From positions 496,001 to 560,000 of the forward strand of contig NZ_PKRP01000003.1 of NCBI RefSeq assembly GCF_002855515.1: 64,000 bases of DNA, in the 5' to 3' direction. This stretch comes from Rhizobium sp. TH135 (GTDB taxonomy: Bacteria; Pseudomonadota; Alphaproteobacteria; Rhizobiales; Rhizobiaceae). The translations under genes and the position numbers were made by a program. Under the pieces are notes generated by a model, which was not told where the DNA came from, did no database searches, and worked only from the letters and a program-made list of their open reading frames with translations. Below are positions 25,536 to 34,104 of the stretch, in pieces. Within the stretch, counting starts at the first letter, position 1; the number at the start of each line of letters is the position of its first letter.

Positions 25536-26510
25536 ATGACCCGCACCATCGTCGCATCCGCCACCAAGGAAATCATCATCGGTTTCGACCAGCCCTTCTG
25601 CGTCATCGGCGAGCGCATCAACCCGACGGGTCGCAAGAAGCTCGCCGCCGAAATGCAGGCCGGCAATTTCGAAACCGTCATCAAGGATGCGCTCGAACAG
25701 GTCGCCGCCGGCGCCACCATGCTGGACGTCAATGCCGGCGTGACCTCGGTCAATCCGAACGAAACCGAGCCAGGCCTGCTCGTCCAGACCATGGAAATCG
25801 TCCAGGGCTTGGTCGACGTGCCGCTCGCGATCGACAGCTCCGTCACCGCCGCCATCGAGGCAGCCCTCAAGGTCGCCAAGGGCCGCCCGCTGGTCAATTC
25901 GGTCACCGGCGAGGAAGAAAAGCTCGAAGCCATCCTGCCGCTTTGCGCCAAGTATAACGTCCCGGTCGTCGCCATCTCCAACGACGAAACCGGCATTTCC
26001 CAGGATCCCGACGTCCGCTTCGCCGTTGCTAAGAAGATCGTCGAGCGCGCCATGGATTACGGCATCAAGCCGCATGACATCGTCGTCGATCCGCTCGTCA
26101 TGCCGATCGGCGCCATCGGTTCGGCCGGCCTGCAGGTCTTCGCCCTCATCCGGCGGCTGCGCGAAGAGCTGAAGGTCAACACCACCTGCGGCCTCTCAAA
26201 CATCTCCTTCGGCCTGCCGCACCGCCACGGCATCAATGCCGGCTTCATCCCGATGGTCATCGGTGCGGGCATGACATCCGCCATCATGAACCCCTGCCGC
26301 CCGCAGGAAATGGAAGCCGTCCGCGCTGCCAACGTGCTCAATGGCACCGACGAGAACTGCTACAACTGGATCAAGACCTACCGCGACTATAAACCCGCCG
26401 AAGGCGGCGCCCATGCAGCCCCGGCCGCCTCTCCCGCCTCTGCCTCCACCGGCGGCGGCCGCCGCGGCGGCCGTGCTGCGCGTGTCGGTGGCGGTGCTGC
26501 GACGGAGTAA
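25536..26510 (+). CDS. Methyltetrahydrofolate:corrinoid methyltransferase (MtrH/AcsE/MtgA-like)
   Basis: 324 aa. Pterin-binding (DHPS-like) barrel: VIGERINPTGRKKLA, ATMLDVNAGV, LAIDSSV, NSVTGEE, DIVVDPLVMP and GLSNISFGLPHR. It would move the methyl group between the corrinoid protein and tetrahydrofolate, as MtgA does in glycine betaine demethylation. The last about 35 residues are an Ala/Gly/Arg-rich tail outside the fold. It is preceded by GGAGG and lies 78 bp after the MetF-like gene; a RIME-type repeat follows. Confidence 0.92.
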   Translation: MTRTIVASATKEIIIGFDQPFCVIGERINPTGRKKLAAEMQAGNFETVIKDALEQVAAGATMLDVNAGVTSVNPNETEPGLLVQTMEIVQGLVDVPLAIDSSVTAAIEAALKVAKGRPLVNSVTGEEEKLEAILPLCAKYNVPVVAISNDETGISQDPDVRFAVAKKIVERAMDYGIKPHDIVVDPLVMPIGAIGSAGLQVFALIRRLREELKVNTTCGLSNISFGLPHRHGINAGFIPMVIGAGMTSAIMNPCRPQEMEAVRAANVLNGTDENCYNWIKTYRDYKPAEGGAHAAPAASPASASTGGGRRGGRAARVGGGAATE

Positions 26511-26532
26511 CTGGAAGGCCGGCTAAAGCTCT

Positions 26533-26578
26533 CTTCTCCCCAGCGGGGAGAAGGTGGCGCGTAGCGCCGGATGAGGGG
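26533..26578. repeat. RIME1-like palindromic repeat
   Basis: Two stems in tandem: CTTCTCCCC/GGGGAGAAG with loop AGC, then GGCGC/GCGCC with loop GTA, followed by GGATGAGGGGG. This is the rhizobial intergenic RIME1 pattern. A related copy is read through in uvrB at 52517-52564. It may also act as a terminator between the methyltransferase and activator genes. Confidence 0.85.
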
Positions 26579-26637
26579 GTATTCGCCCCCCCGATACCAC
26601 AAATGAGGGAGACGTCCCTCGAAACCGAAAGACCAGA

Positions 26638-28671
26638 ATGACAGACGCCGCTGATCCCCTCGTCCTCTTCATGCCCTCCGGCAAGCGTGGCCGTTTCCCC
26701 GTCGGCACCTCCGTACTGGAGGCCGCGCGCACGCTCGGCGTTTATGTCGAAAGCGTCTGCGGCGGACGCGCCACCTGCGGCCGTTGCCAGATCGAGGTCC
26801 AGGAAGGCCAGTTCGCCAAACACGGCATCACCTCGTCCAACGACCACATCTCGCCCGTCGGGCCGAAGGAAAAGCGTTACGCCGAGGTCCGCACCATTCC
26901 GGAAGGCCGCCGCCTGTCCTGCTCGGCCCAGATCCTCGGCGATCTCGTGGTCGACGTGCCGCCGGATACCGTGGTCAACGCCCAGGTCATTCGCAAGGCC
27001 GCGACCGACCGCACCTTCCCGCGCAATCCCGCCATCCAGCTGTGCTACGTCGAGGTCGACGAACCCGACATGCACAAGCCATTGGGCGATCTCGACCGCC
27101 TGAACGTGATGCTGGAGAAAGACTGGGGCCTGAAGAACATCCTCGTCGCCCAGCATCTCCTGCCCGAGGTCCAGAAGACGCTGCGCAAGGGCAATTGGGG
27201 CGTCACCGCCGCCATCCACCGCGATCTCGAGACCTCGCGCCCGAACATGATCGCGCTCTGGCCGGGCCTGCACAACGAAGCCTATGGCATCGCCTGCGAC
27301 ATCGGCTCGACGACGATCGCCATGCATCTCGTCTCGCTCCTCTCGGGCCGCGTCATCGCCTCCTCCGGCACGTCGAACCCGCAGATCCGCTTCGGCGAGG
27401 ATCTGATGAGCCGCGTCTCCTATGTGATGATGAACCCGGACGGACGCGAGGCCATGACCAAGGCCGTCCGCCAGGCGATCAACGAGCTGACCGTCAAGGT
27501 CTGCGCCGAGGCCGGCGTCGACCCCAACGACATTCTCGATGCCGTCTTCGTCGCCAATCCGATCATGCACCACCTCTTCCTCGGCATCGACCCGACCGAG
27601 CTGGGACAGGCGCCCTTTGCGCTCGCCGTCTCAGGCGCGATCCACACCTGGTCGCGCGAGATCGATCTCGCCATCAATCATGGCGCCCGCATCTACTGCC
27701 TGCCCTGCATCGCCGGCCATGTCGGCGCGGATGCCGCCGGCGCCACGCTCTCGGAAGGCCCGCACCGCCAGGACAAGATGATGCTGCTCGTCGATGTCGG
27801 CACCAATGCCGAGATCGTGCTTGGTAACCGCGAACGCACGGTTGCCGCCTCCTCGCCGACTGGCCCCGCCTTCGAAGGCGCTGAAATCTCCTGCGGCCAG
27901 CGCGCCGCGCCCGGCGCCATCGAACGCGTCCGCATCGACGCGCAAACCCTCGAACCCCGCTTCAAGGTCATCGGCGTCGAGCAGTGGTCGGATGAGGAAG
28001 GTTTTGCCGAGGCTGCCGAAAAGACCGGCATCACCGGCATCTGCGGCTCGGCCATCATCGAAGTCGTCGCCGAAATGTATCTCTCCGGCGTCATCTCGAC
28101 CGATGGCGTTGTCGATGGCGGCATGGCGGCGAAAAGCCACCGCATCCTCGAAAACGGCCGCACCTTCTCCTATCTGCTGCATGACGGCGCCCAGAAGATC
28201 ACGGTGACGCAGAACGACGTGCGCGCCATCCAGCTGGCCAAGGCCGCCCTTTATGCCGGCATCAAGCTCCTGATGGAAAAGCTCGAAGTCGAAACCGTCG
28301 ACACCATCCGCTTCGCTGGCGCCTTCGGCTCCTTCATCGATCCGAAATACGCGATGGTCTTGGGCCTCATCCCAGATTGCGAACTGTCGGAAGTCAAAGC
28401 CGTCGGCAACGCCGCCGGCACCGGCGCCCTGATGGCCCTCCTCAATCGTGACTACCGCCGCGAAATCGAGGAAACCGTCACCCGCATCGAAAAGATCGAA
28501 ACAGCCCTCGAGCCGCATTTCCAGCAACTCTTCATCGACGCCATGGCCCTGCCGAACAAGGTCGATCCGTTCCCGAAGCTTTCGGCAGCCGTGATGCTGC
28601 CGGAGCGGAAGGTGCTGGCGGAGGGTGATGGCGAGGGTGGCGGGCGGAGGAGAAGGCGGTCGCGGGAGTAG
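26638..28671 (+). CDS. RACo/RamA-like reductive activator of corrinoid proteins (2Fe-2S + ASKHA, DUF4445)
   Basis: 677 aa. An N-terminal 2Fe-2S ferredoxin domain has cysteines 41, 47, 50 and 95 (CGGRATCGRC, LSCSAQ). The remainder is the DUF4445/ASKHA fold with GIACDIGSTTIAMHL, LLVDVGTNAEIVLG and FAGAFGSFIDPKYA nucleotide-binding motifs. Such proteins use ATP to reduce inactive Co(II) corrinoid to Co(I). A hairpin GAGGGA/TCCCTC (26605-26620) lies 17 nt before the ATG, and the ribosome site is weak, so expression may be low or controlled. The C-terminal tail is Arg/Gly-rich. It is the last gene of the cluster. Confidence 0.93.
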   Translation: MTDAADPLVLFMPSGKRGRFPVGTSVLEAARTLGVYVESVCGGRATCGRCQIEVQEGQFAKHGITSSNDHISPVGPKEKRYAEVRTIPEGRRLSCSAQILGDLVVDVPPDTVVNAQVIRKAATDRTFPRNPAIQLCYVEVDEPDMHKPLGDLDRLNVMLEKDWGLKNILVAQHLLPEVQKTLRKGNWGVTAAIHRDLETSRPNMIALWPGLHNEAYGIACDIGSTTIAMHLVSLLSGRVIASSGTSNPQIRFGEDLMSRVSYVMMNPDGREAMTKAVRQAINELTVKVCAEAGVDPNDILDAVFVANPIMHHLFLGIDPTELGQAPFALAVSGAIHTWSREIDLAINHGARIYCLPCIAGHVGADAAGATLSEGPHRQDKMMLLVDVGTNAEIVLGNRERTVAASSPTGPAFEGAEISCGQRAAPGAIERVRIDAQTLEPRFKVIGVEQWSDEEGFAEAAEKTGITGICGSAIIEVVAEMYLSGVISTDGVVDGGMAAKSHRILENGRTFSYLLHDGAQKITVTQNDVRAIQLAKAALYAGIKLLMEKLEVETVDTIRFAGAFGSFIDPKYAMVLGLIPDCELSEVKAVGNAAGTGALMALLNRDYRREIEETVTRIEKIETALEPHFQQLFIDAMALPNKVDPFPKLSAAVMLPERKVLAEGDGEGGGRRRRRSRE

Positions 28672-29018
28672 GGGCGGCGGCGTTCAGGTGGCATTGCTTA
28701 GATCTTGCTAAGGTTGCACCAGCGAACAATTGACTGCCCGCGATCCGCCTGATGCGCGCCCTGACCACGTTCAATTGGAACCAATGTTTAGAAGCGCAAA
28801 AATCGAGGTCTGAGGGAGGCTCCCCTCAGAGTGCCGTTCGTCGTTGTCACAGACCCTGGCTGATTGCGGGAAGGTAGTTGAACGATTCTTTTGCCACTGG
28901 AATTCCGTGCATATAAACTCAACTAAGAATTGCGCGTCGCGGCATGCGTCGTGCAGTTGCGATTAAGCAGAGATATGCGATAAGTGGTAGAGAACTTTAT
29001 TCGCAGGCGGGTGATTTT
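28672..29018. other. Boundary spacer between C1 cluster and AT-rich islet
   Basis: Base composition shifts from GC-rich to AT-rich within this 347-bp spacer. It holds one clear hairpin (28810-28829). An in-frame ATG at 28944 could extend the next protein by 25 residues. No repeats at the junction or integration genes are seen. Confidence 0.5.
28810..28829 (+). terminator. Hairpin downstream of the activator gene
   Basis: 7-bp stem CTGAGGG/CCCTCAG with loop AGGCTC, 138 bp after the stop. It has no T run, so termination is uncertain. Confidence 0.35.
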
Positions 29019-30176
29019 ATGCAGTTTGAAGTGATCGGTATCGACTACGATAGTCGTATTCAGAACTTCATGGTGAGCGCTCGCGCAGACTATGAATGGT
29101 ATCTCAATAAGACCCAAGGCTCTGAAGAAAACCTCGCGATCCAGCGCGACATCATTCGCGGATCAAAACCCTACAAGAACCTTCGCGCGGACCTAAAGCT
29201 CGGGTGCGTACTACCGACGATCGTGCTCGCGGTCCGTGATATCGACCAGACGGTATTAGAGAATTACAACAAGGAAGAGGGCTTCCTTCAAGCGTCGCGT
29301 GCAGACCTCGACATGCTGCAGGGGGCAATCACACAGAGCTTGCCCACTGAATTTGACATCATCGATGGCCTTCAGCGCACGAATGCGCTCCGCCAAGCTC
29401 TCGACGAGCTTGAGCTGGACGAGCGCGGGCCGTTCCTCCAGCGGTCCCTTAGACTCGAAATCTGGGTCAACATCGCCTTCTTTCCGCTCGCCTACCGCAT
29501 GCTGTTGCTCAATGCTGGGCAACGCCCAATGTCGATGAAGCACCAAATCGACATCCTGTCGGGCGGACTTGCTAATGATATCAAAGATATCAACGGTATC
29601 GAAATCTTTCGCGTTAAAGACCACAAGCGTCGAGTCCGTCCGGGACAGTTCCACCTCTCGACACTTGCACAGGCTTTCCAGGCCTGGATGCAGCGGAGCC
29701 CGAACGTAGATCGAACCAACCTCGTAGTTGAGACGATGGTTGTCGATGAAGCTCTTGAATCGCTTGGTATCGATCTGACTTCTGACGACGGTAATCAACG
29801 AGACGGCTTTCGGCAGTTCGTTGAATGGGTGATAACACTCGACCAAGCACTCGGAGAGGAGCAGAACCGGTTCTTTGGCAACGACACCGTCGTGCTTGGC
29901 TTCGCTGCCGCTACCGGCTTTGCCCACAAAAATGAGACACTGCAAGACCGTCTGCCTACGGCAATGGCCACGTTGATCGATGCAGCACGTGAAGATGCCG
30001 TCGAGGCTCTCGGCGTCGAAGTCTTCGAACGGATACGTACGACGGTGGACACGAAGCGCAGCAACGTTGGCGAGTGGACCCGTGGACTCGTGTTTCGGGC
30101 CGTTCGTGAGTATATTATGCAGGAAGGAACTAGCAGCATGAGGGACTGCTGGACCCAAGCAGCAAGCATGGGTTAA
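29019..30176 (+). CDS. DGQHR/ParB-like protein of a candidate conflict module
   Basis: 385 aa. The motif DIIDGLQRTNAL (Asp116 onward) and LNAGQRPMSMKHQIDILS (about 164-181) resemble the DGQHR/ParB-like nuclease fold of DndB, DUF262 and related DNA-modification or defence proteins, in the variant form DGLQR. No other domain is recognised. ATG 29019 has GGCGGG 7 nt upstream; ATG 28944 is an alternative. Codon use is more AT-rich than flanking genes, suggesting transfer. The next gene starts 3 bp after its stop, so the two form an operon. Confidence 0.7.
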   Translation: MQFEVIGIDYDSRIQNFMVSARADYEWYLNKTQGSEENLAIQRDIIRGSKPYKNLRADLKLGCVLPTIVLAVRDIDQTVLENYNKEEGFLQASRADLDMLQGAITQSLPTEFDIIDGLQRTNALRQALDELELDERGPFLQRSLRLEIWVNIAFFPLAYRMLLLNAGQRPMSMKHQIDILSGGLANDIKDINGIEIFRVKDHKRRVRPGQFHLSTLAQAFQAWMQRSPNVDRTNLVVETMVVDEALESLGIDLTSDDGNQRDGFRQFVEWVITLDQALGEEQNRFFGNDTVVLGFAAATGFAHKNETLQDRLPTAMATLIDAAREDAVEALGVEVFERIRTTVDTKRSNVGEWTRGLVFRAVREYIMQEGTSSMRDCWTQAASMG

Positions 30177-30179
30177 AAT

Positions 30180-31154
30180 ATGCACCTCCGCGAAGCCTTG
30201 GGTGACGCTCAGGACATTGATCCGACACGCCCTATCGTTGTGGGTTCCATCAAGCTTGGGACGGAGGCTGCAGCCTTGGCTGCCGAGATCCTTTCCGGGA
30301 CTGCAGATCTGCTTGCTGCCACCCTAGTGGACCGAGAGATTAGGCGGCCGGTGTATTGGTTTGTTGATCACGCCACCGAAGGTCATGCGGAGATATTCGG
30401 CTTCCCTGTCGATTGGAAGGATGAGCTGCCCACTGCCATTGAGATGGCACTGGTCAGAACTGTCGCCTTTCTCCCGCCGGATCAGCACGCAAAGGTTCTC
30501 GCCGGAGGTGTCGAAGTAATACTTGGTTCCGAAAACGCATGCGTAGACTTCCGAAAAGTCGCGTGTGCTGCGGAAAACCCGATGGTCGGCGAAACGACCG
30601 AATTCGATAGGGCCACCAGCGCTGTTATCGAAGCACCAGGAGTTGGGCGAGGTCTGAAAGTCGCCATGGATTGCCTCCTCAACTCGTACGCCACCTCTCC
30701 TCTAAAGTTCCGCTTTCTAGAACTCTATCGTGTGATGGAGGCCCTCTTCCTCGCGGATGTGAAAAGCAGGTTGCTGGCGGGGTTCGATGCAGAGCCTATG
30801 GCGGCACTGAACGATGCGGTAGAGGCGCTGCAGTCAGAGCTTAAACAGATAACGACGCTTGCCGAACCGTACCAGGAGTTGTTCGAAGAGTGTTGGACAG
30901 TTCTTGACGGTCTCAGGAATACTAATCGCTTTGTGACCGCCCTCTTCAAGCGCCTTGAAAAGAAAAGGGTCAATGGACAAGGTAAGTGGCAAACTGGCGC
31001 CGCACTCGTCTATCAGATCCGCTGTGCCATTGTGCATGCAGGCGAAAAAGACATGATCTTCGAAAACTTTGCCGACGGCGATGCGGCGCTGAAAGCGGTC
31101 CTGCCCACTGTTGAGCGTGCGTCACTGCGGATGCTCGGCATCACACTCGGATGA
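30180..31154 (+). CDS. HEPN-like (Apea-type) protein paired with the DGQHR-like protein
   Basis: 324 aa. The C-terminal half looks like an Apea-type HEPN domain: helix KFRFLELYRVMEALFLAD, a coiled helix ELKQITTLAEPYQELFEE, then YQIRCAIVHAGEKD. R281-xxxx-H286 fits the HEPN RNase motif (R-x4-6-H). The N-terminal about 160 residues are unassigned. HEPN proteins are frequent RNase effectors in abortive defence and toxin systems, so the partner may regulate or sense for it; this is inference. The start follows the upstream stop by 3 bp. Codon use is AT-richer than neighbours. Confidence 0.7.
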   Translation: MHLREALGDAQDIDPTRPIVVGSIKLGTEAAALAAEILSGTADLLAATLVDREIRRPVYWFVDHATEGHAEIFGFPVDWKDELPTAIEMALVRTVAFLPPDQHAKVLAGGVEVILGSENACVDFRKVACAAENPMVGETTEFDRATSAVIEAPGVGRGLKVAMDCLLNSYATSPLKFRFLELYRVMEALFLADVKSRLLAGFDAEPMAALNDAVEALQSELKQITTLAEPYQELFEECWTVLDGLRNTNRFVTALFKRLEKKRVNGQGKWQTGAALVYQIRCAIVHAGEKDMIFENFADGDAALKAVLPTVERASLRMLGITLG

Positions 31155-31293
31155 ACGAACGCATTTTCACAACATTTAATTTGTCCAAAAGGCGCAATAT
31201 GAATTGTGATGGCTCCGGGCAGTGCTGGCGTTTTTTTTCGACGACCTTTCGAGAGACACCATTCCGCGCCCCGCCCCAAAGCAGCCCATCCCC

Positions 31294-31890
31294 TTACCCC
31301 AAAATCCCCGCCGCATCCTCCACCATCTTCGCCAGCGCTTCCGGCTTTGCCCCGCGCACCGGGCTGAAATACTTCACCTTCAGATCCTTGAAGCCACAAA
31401 AGGCCAGGATCTGCCGGCGCAGCACCTTCACCCAGCCATTGCCATAGATCCATTTGAGAAAGACGGTCGGCGTATCAGAGGTGACGACTACGCGCGCCTT
31501 GCGCCCCGCCAGCAGCGGCTTCGGCAGCGACTTGCCCTCGATATACTGAAAGCCGAAACCCGGCATCAGCACGCGGTCGAACAGGCCTTTCAGCTTGCCC
31601 GGCGCCGAACCCCACCAGAGCGGATGCACGATCACCAGCCGGTCGCACCAGGTGAGGCTTTCGGCGAGCGCCTGCAGGTCCGGCTCCCAGTCCATCCGGG
31701 CGCGATAGCCCTGACGCAGATTGGCGTCGAATTCGAGATCCTCGAGATGCACGAGCCTCACCGTCTGGCCCCGCCTGCGTGCCTCATCCGCGATCTTTTC
31801 CGCCATGGCGCCACACAGGGTGTCCCGTGCGGGATTGCCATTCAGCACCAGAACCCGGGACGGCTGGGCATCACGCGACAGGAAAGACAT
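31294..31890 (-). CDS. NAD(P)H-dependent oxidoreductase, flavodoxin-like fold
   Basis: 198 aa. KefF/MdaB/NQO-type FMN or FAD quinone reductase: VLVLNGNPARDTL phosphate loop, LVIVHPLWWGSAPGKLKGLFDRV and FGFQYIEGKSLPKPLLAGRKA are family motifs. It probably performs two-electron reduction of quinones or electrophiles. It is divergent from a TetR gene, with two TGACC-N2-GGTCA operators in between, so it is likely repressed by that TetR. A T8 run (31231-31238) beyond its end has no convincing stem. Confidence 0.88.
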   Translation of the reverse strand: MSFLSRDAQPSRVLVLNGNPARDTLCGAMAEKIADEARRRGQTVRLVHLEDLEFDANLRQGYRARMDWEPDLQALAESLTWCDRLVIVHPLWWGSAPGKLKGLFDRVLMPGFGFQYIEGKSLPKPLLAGRKARVVVTSDTPTVFLKWIYGNGWVKVLRRQILAFCGFKDLKVKYFSPVRGAKPEALAKMVEDAAGILG

Positions 31891-31908
31891 GAGGGATCCT
31901 CTTGTTTT

Positions 31909-31920
31909 TGACCACGGTCA
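31909..31920. promoter_or_regulatory. TetR operator 1
   Basis: Perfect inverted repeat TGACC-AC-GGTCA. It overlaps the forward -35-like TTGACC (31908-31913). A second near-identical site lies 29 bp away. Probably bound by the adjacent TetR protein. Confidence 0.7.
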
Positions 31921-31921
31921 G

Positions 31922-31950
31922 TTTATGATGATTAAAATGACCTCGGTCAA
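31922..31950 (-). promoter_or_regulatory. Promoter of the oxidoreductase gene
   Basis: On the minus strand: TTGACC (31950-31945), a 17-bp spacer and CATAAA (31927-31922), 32 bp before the oxidoreductase ATG. Its -35 box lies in operator 2. A possible opposing promoter uses TTGACC at 31908 with an AT-rich -10 near 31931-31938. Confidence 0.6.
31938..31949. promoter_or_regulatory. TetR operator 2
   Basis: Perfect inverted repeat TGACC-TC-GGTCA, the same arms as operator 1, overlapping the -35 box of the oxidoreductase promoter. The pair would let one repressor shut both directions. Confidence 0.7.
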
Positions 31951-31988
31951 GATATTTTTGGCGTAGGCTCTTCCAAAAGGAATCGTGC

Positions 31989-32615
31989 ATGAAGCTTCGC
32001 CAGTCCCGCAGCCGCCAGACCCGCGAGCAGATCCTGGCCGCCGCGCGCGACCTGTTCTCTCGACAGGGCTATGAACCGACCAGCATCGACCAGGTCGCGA
32101 CCGCCGCGAAAGTGGCGAAATCGAGCGTCTTTGCCCATTTCGGCGACAAGGCCAATCTTCTGGCCGCCCTCGGCCTCACCGAAATCGAGAAGCTCGCCGA
32201 AGCCGGCAAGGCGGAGGTCGACCGCACGGACGACCGCCCGCTGGCCGACCGGCTGCGCGCCCTGCTCTCGCCATGGCTTGCCTATTTCTGCCGCGAACAC
32301 GCCTTTGCCGGCCTCTATCTCAGCCAGTCCGCCGTCACCCGCGGGCCGCATACGGACGCCTTCCTCGATCTCTGCCGGGTGTTGGAAGGCCAGGTCGCCA
32401 CCCTGTTCAGCGCCCGATCGGCGACCGGCGCCTCGCCCGAACGCGCGCAGCTTCTCGCCCGCGGCGTGCAGGCGCTGTTCCACGAAGTCATCGTCTATGA
32501 AATCTCCGGCTGGCTCACGCCGCCGCAAACCGCCGAGATCATGCTCGGCCAGTTTCTCGACATCTGGATAGCAGGCGCCATGCAGACCGCGCCGTCGCCG
32601 GGCTCGAGCGCCTGA
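31989..32615 (+). CDS. TetR/AcrR family transcriptional regulator
   Basis: 208 aa. An N-terminal TetR helix-turn-helix (TREQILAAARDLFSRQGYE, then VATAAKVAKSSVFAHFGDK) is followed by an all-helical ligand domain. It is divergent from an NAD(P)H oxidoreductase gene with two matching operators between, so it is probably an autoregulated repressor responding to a quinone or electrophile; the ligand is not predictable. ATG 31989 begins MKLRQSRSRQTR. Confidence 0.92.
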   Translation: MKLRQSRSRQTREQILAAARDLFSRQGYEPTSIDQVATAAKVAKSSVFAHFGDKANLLAALGLTEIEKLAEAGKAEVDRTDDRPLADRLRALLSPWLAYFCREHAFAGLYLSQSAVTRGPHTDAFLDLCRVLEGQVATLFSARSATGASPERAQLLARGVQALFHEVIVYEISGWLTPPQTAEIMLGQFLDIWIAGAMQTAPSPGSSA

Positions 32616-32636
32616 CTACGGCGACGTCCTGCGACC

Positions 32637-34043
32637 TCAGCCGAGCGAAGAGCAGAACCGCCGGGCAGCAGCCCCCAAAACCTCGGGCGGAAATCCGGAA
32701 AAGCCGATGACAAGGCCGCGCCGTCCGGATTGTCCCTGATAGAGCGGCGACAGCGCCTTGGTGCCGAAGCCCGCCTCTCTCGCCTGTCGCGCAAGCAAAA
32801 CATCGTCCGCCCCGGGCGCAAGTTCCGCCACCAGATGCAGGCCCTGCTCGGGTGCTGAGACCTGAAAAGGCCCCTCCCTGAGCGCCTCTACCAGCACATC
32901 CCGCGCGGCCCTCACCCGCTTGCGCGCCCGCTTGATATGCGCCGAAAAATGCCCGTCGCGCAGGAATTCGGTGAGCGCATCCTCGGCCAGCGTCGAGGGA
33001 AATCGATCGGTTAGCCGGCGAATGGTCAGCACCCGCTCACGCAAATGCCGGGGCACCACGAGATAGCCGAACCGAAACCCCGGCAGCAGCGTCTTGGAAA
33101 AGGTCCCGAGATAAATCACCCGCCCCTCGCCATCGATTCCCTGAAGCGCGCTCAAGGGTGGCCCGGCAAAGCGGAACTCGCTGTCGTAGTCATCCTCGAT
33201 GATATAGGCGTTCGCCGCCCGCGCCCAATCGATCAGGGCAAGCCGCCTGGCCATGGAAAGCGTCACACCCAGCGGATATTGATGCGACGGCGTCACATAG
33301 ACCGCCTTCGCCTCCGGTCGCGCCGCAATCCCCGAGGCCACATCGATCCCCTCGCCATTAACGGGCACCGGCGTCACCGACAGCCCCGCCCCCTCGAAGA
33401 GCTCGCGCGCCGCCGCATAACAGGGGTCCTCGATCCAGACTGGATCGCCAGGTTTGAGCAGCGTCCGCACCGCTAGATCCAGCCCCTGCTGCGTGCCCGC
33501 CGTCATGATCACCTGGTCCGGTTCACACACCACCCCGCGCGCCGCCTTCAGATAAGCCGCGACTTCCACCCGCAGCGCATAACTCCCCGCCGGATCGTTG
33601 TAATGAAAATGCCGGGCCGAAGGCTGCGTCAGATGCCGGTTCATCAGCATGCGGAAGATCCGAAGCGTCGTCTCGTCCGCCGTCGAACATCCGAGCGTGC
33701 CGGGCAGCGGCGCTGCCACCTCCGCCTCCACGACGGCTTGAGCCTCGGGCGCCGCCTGCACCAGAGGCACGGCCTCGGCCACATAGGTCCCTGCCCCGAC
33801 CCGTGCCTCGGCAAAGCCATCCGCCACCAGCATCTCGTAAGCCGCAACGGCTGCCCCGCGCGACACGCCAAACCGCTTGGCGATATCCCGCGTCGTCGGC
33901 AGCTTGTCGCCCGGCTTCATCTGCCCGCTCTCGATCAGCCCGCGCAGCGAGCGATAAAGCGCCAGCCGCCGCGGCCCTTGTGCCGGCAGCATCGGCGTGC
34001 TCGCAGACCAGTCGGAATTGGTTCGGATATTTTTAGCCATCAT
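32637..34043 (-). CDS. MocR/PdxR-type regulator (GntR HTH + aminotransferase fold)
   Basis: 468 aa. A winged-helix GntR domain (LYRSLRGLIESGQMKPGDKL, RDIAKRFGVSRGAAVAAYE) is fused to a fold-type I aminotransferase domain. The PLP-lysine segment is YLGTFSKTLLPGFRFGYLV and IIEDDYDSEF is the cofactor-ring region. MocR proteins use PLP as an effector and rarely catalyse. It is divergent from a pyridoxamine-phosphate-oxidase-like gene 61 bp away, a typical MocR arrangement. ATG 34043 follows AAGAAG; ATG 34040 is one codon later. Confidence 0.93.
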   Translation of the reverse strand: MMAKNIRTNSDWSASTPMLPAQGPRRLALYRSLRGLIESGQMKPGDKLPTTRDIAKRFGVSRGAAVAAYEMLVADGFAEARVGAGTYVAEAVPLVQAAPEAQAVVEAEVAAPLPGTLGCSTADETTLRIFRMLMNRHLTQPSARHFHYNDPAGSYALRVEVAAYLKAARGVVCEPDQVIMTAGTQQGLDLAVRTLLKPGDPVWIEDPCYAAARELFEGAGLSVTPVPVNGEGIDVASGIAARPEAKAVYVTPSHQYPLGVTLSMARRLALIDWARAANAYIIEDDYDSEFRFAGPPLSALQGIDGEGRVIYLGTFSKTLLPGFRFGYLVVPRHLRERVLTIRRLTDRFPSTLAEDALTEFLRDGHFSAHIKRARKRVRAARDVLVEALREGPFQVSAPEQGLHLVAELAPGADDVLLARQAREAGFGTKALSPLYQGQSGRRGLVIGFSGFPPEVLGAAARRFCSSLG

Positions 34044-34104
34044 GGATCTTCTTTGGACCAATCACTACGACTATCCCTGCCGCATCAGCCGTCAGGAGGC
34101 AAGC

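Noticed and set aside
31219..31238. Terminator after the oxidoreductase gene (T8 run)
   Set aside because: There is a T8 run on the plus strand, but no stable stem just before it and it points the wrong way for the minus-strand gene. It could serve the HEPN gene only weakly.
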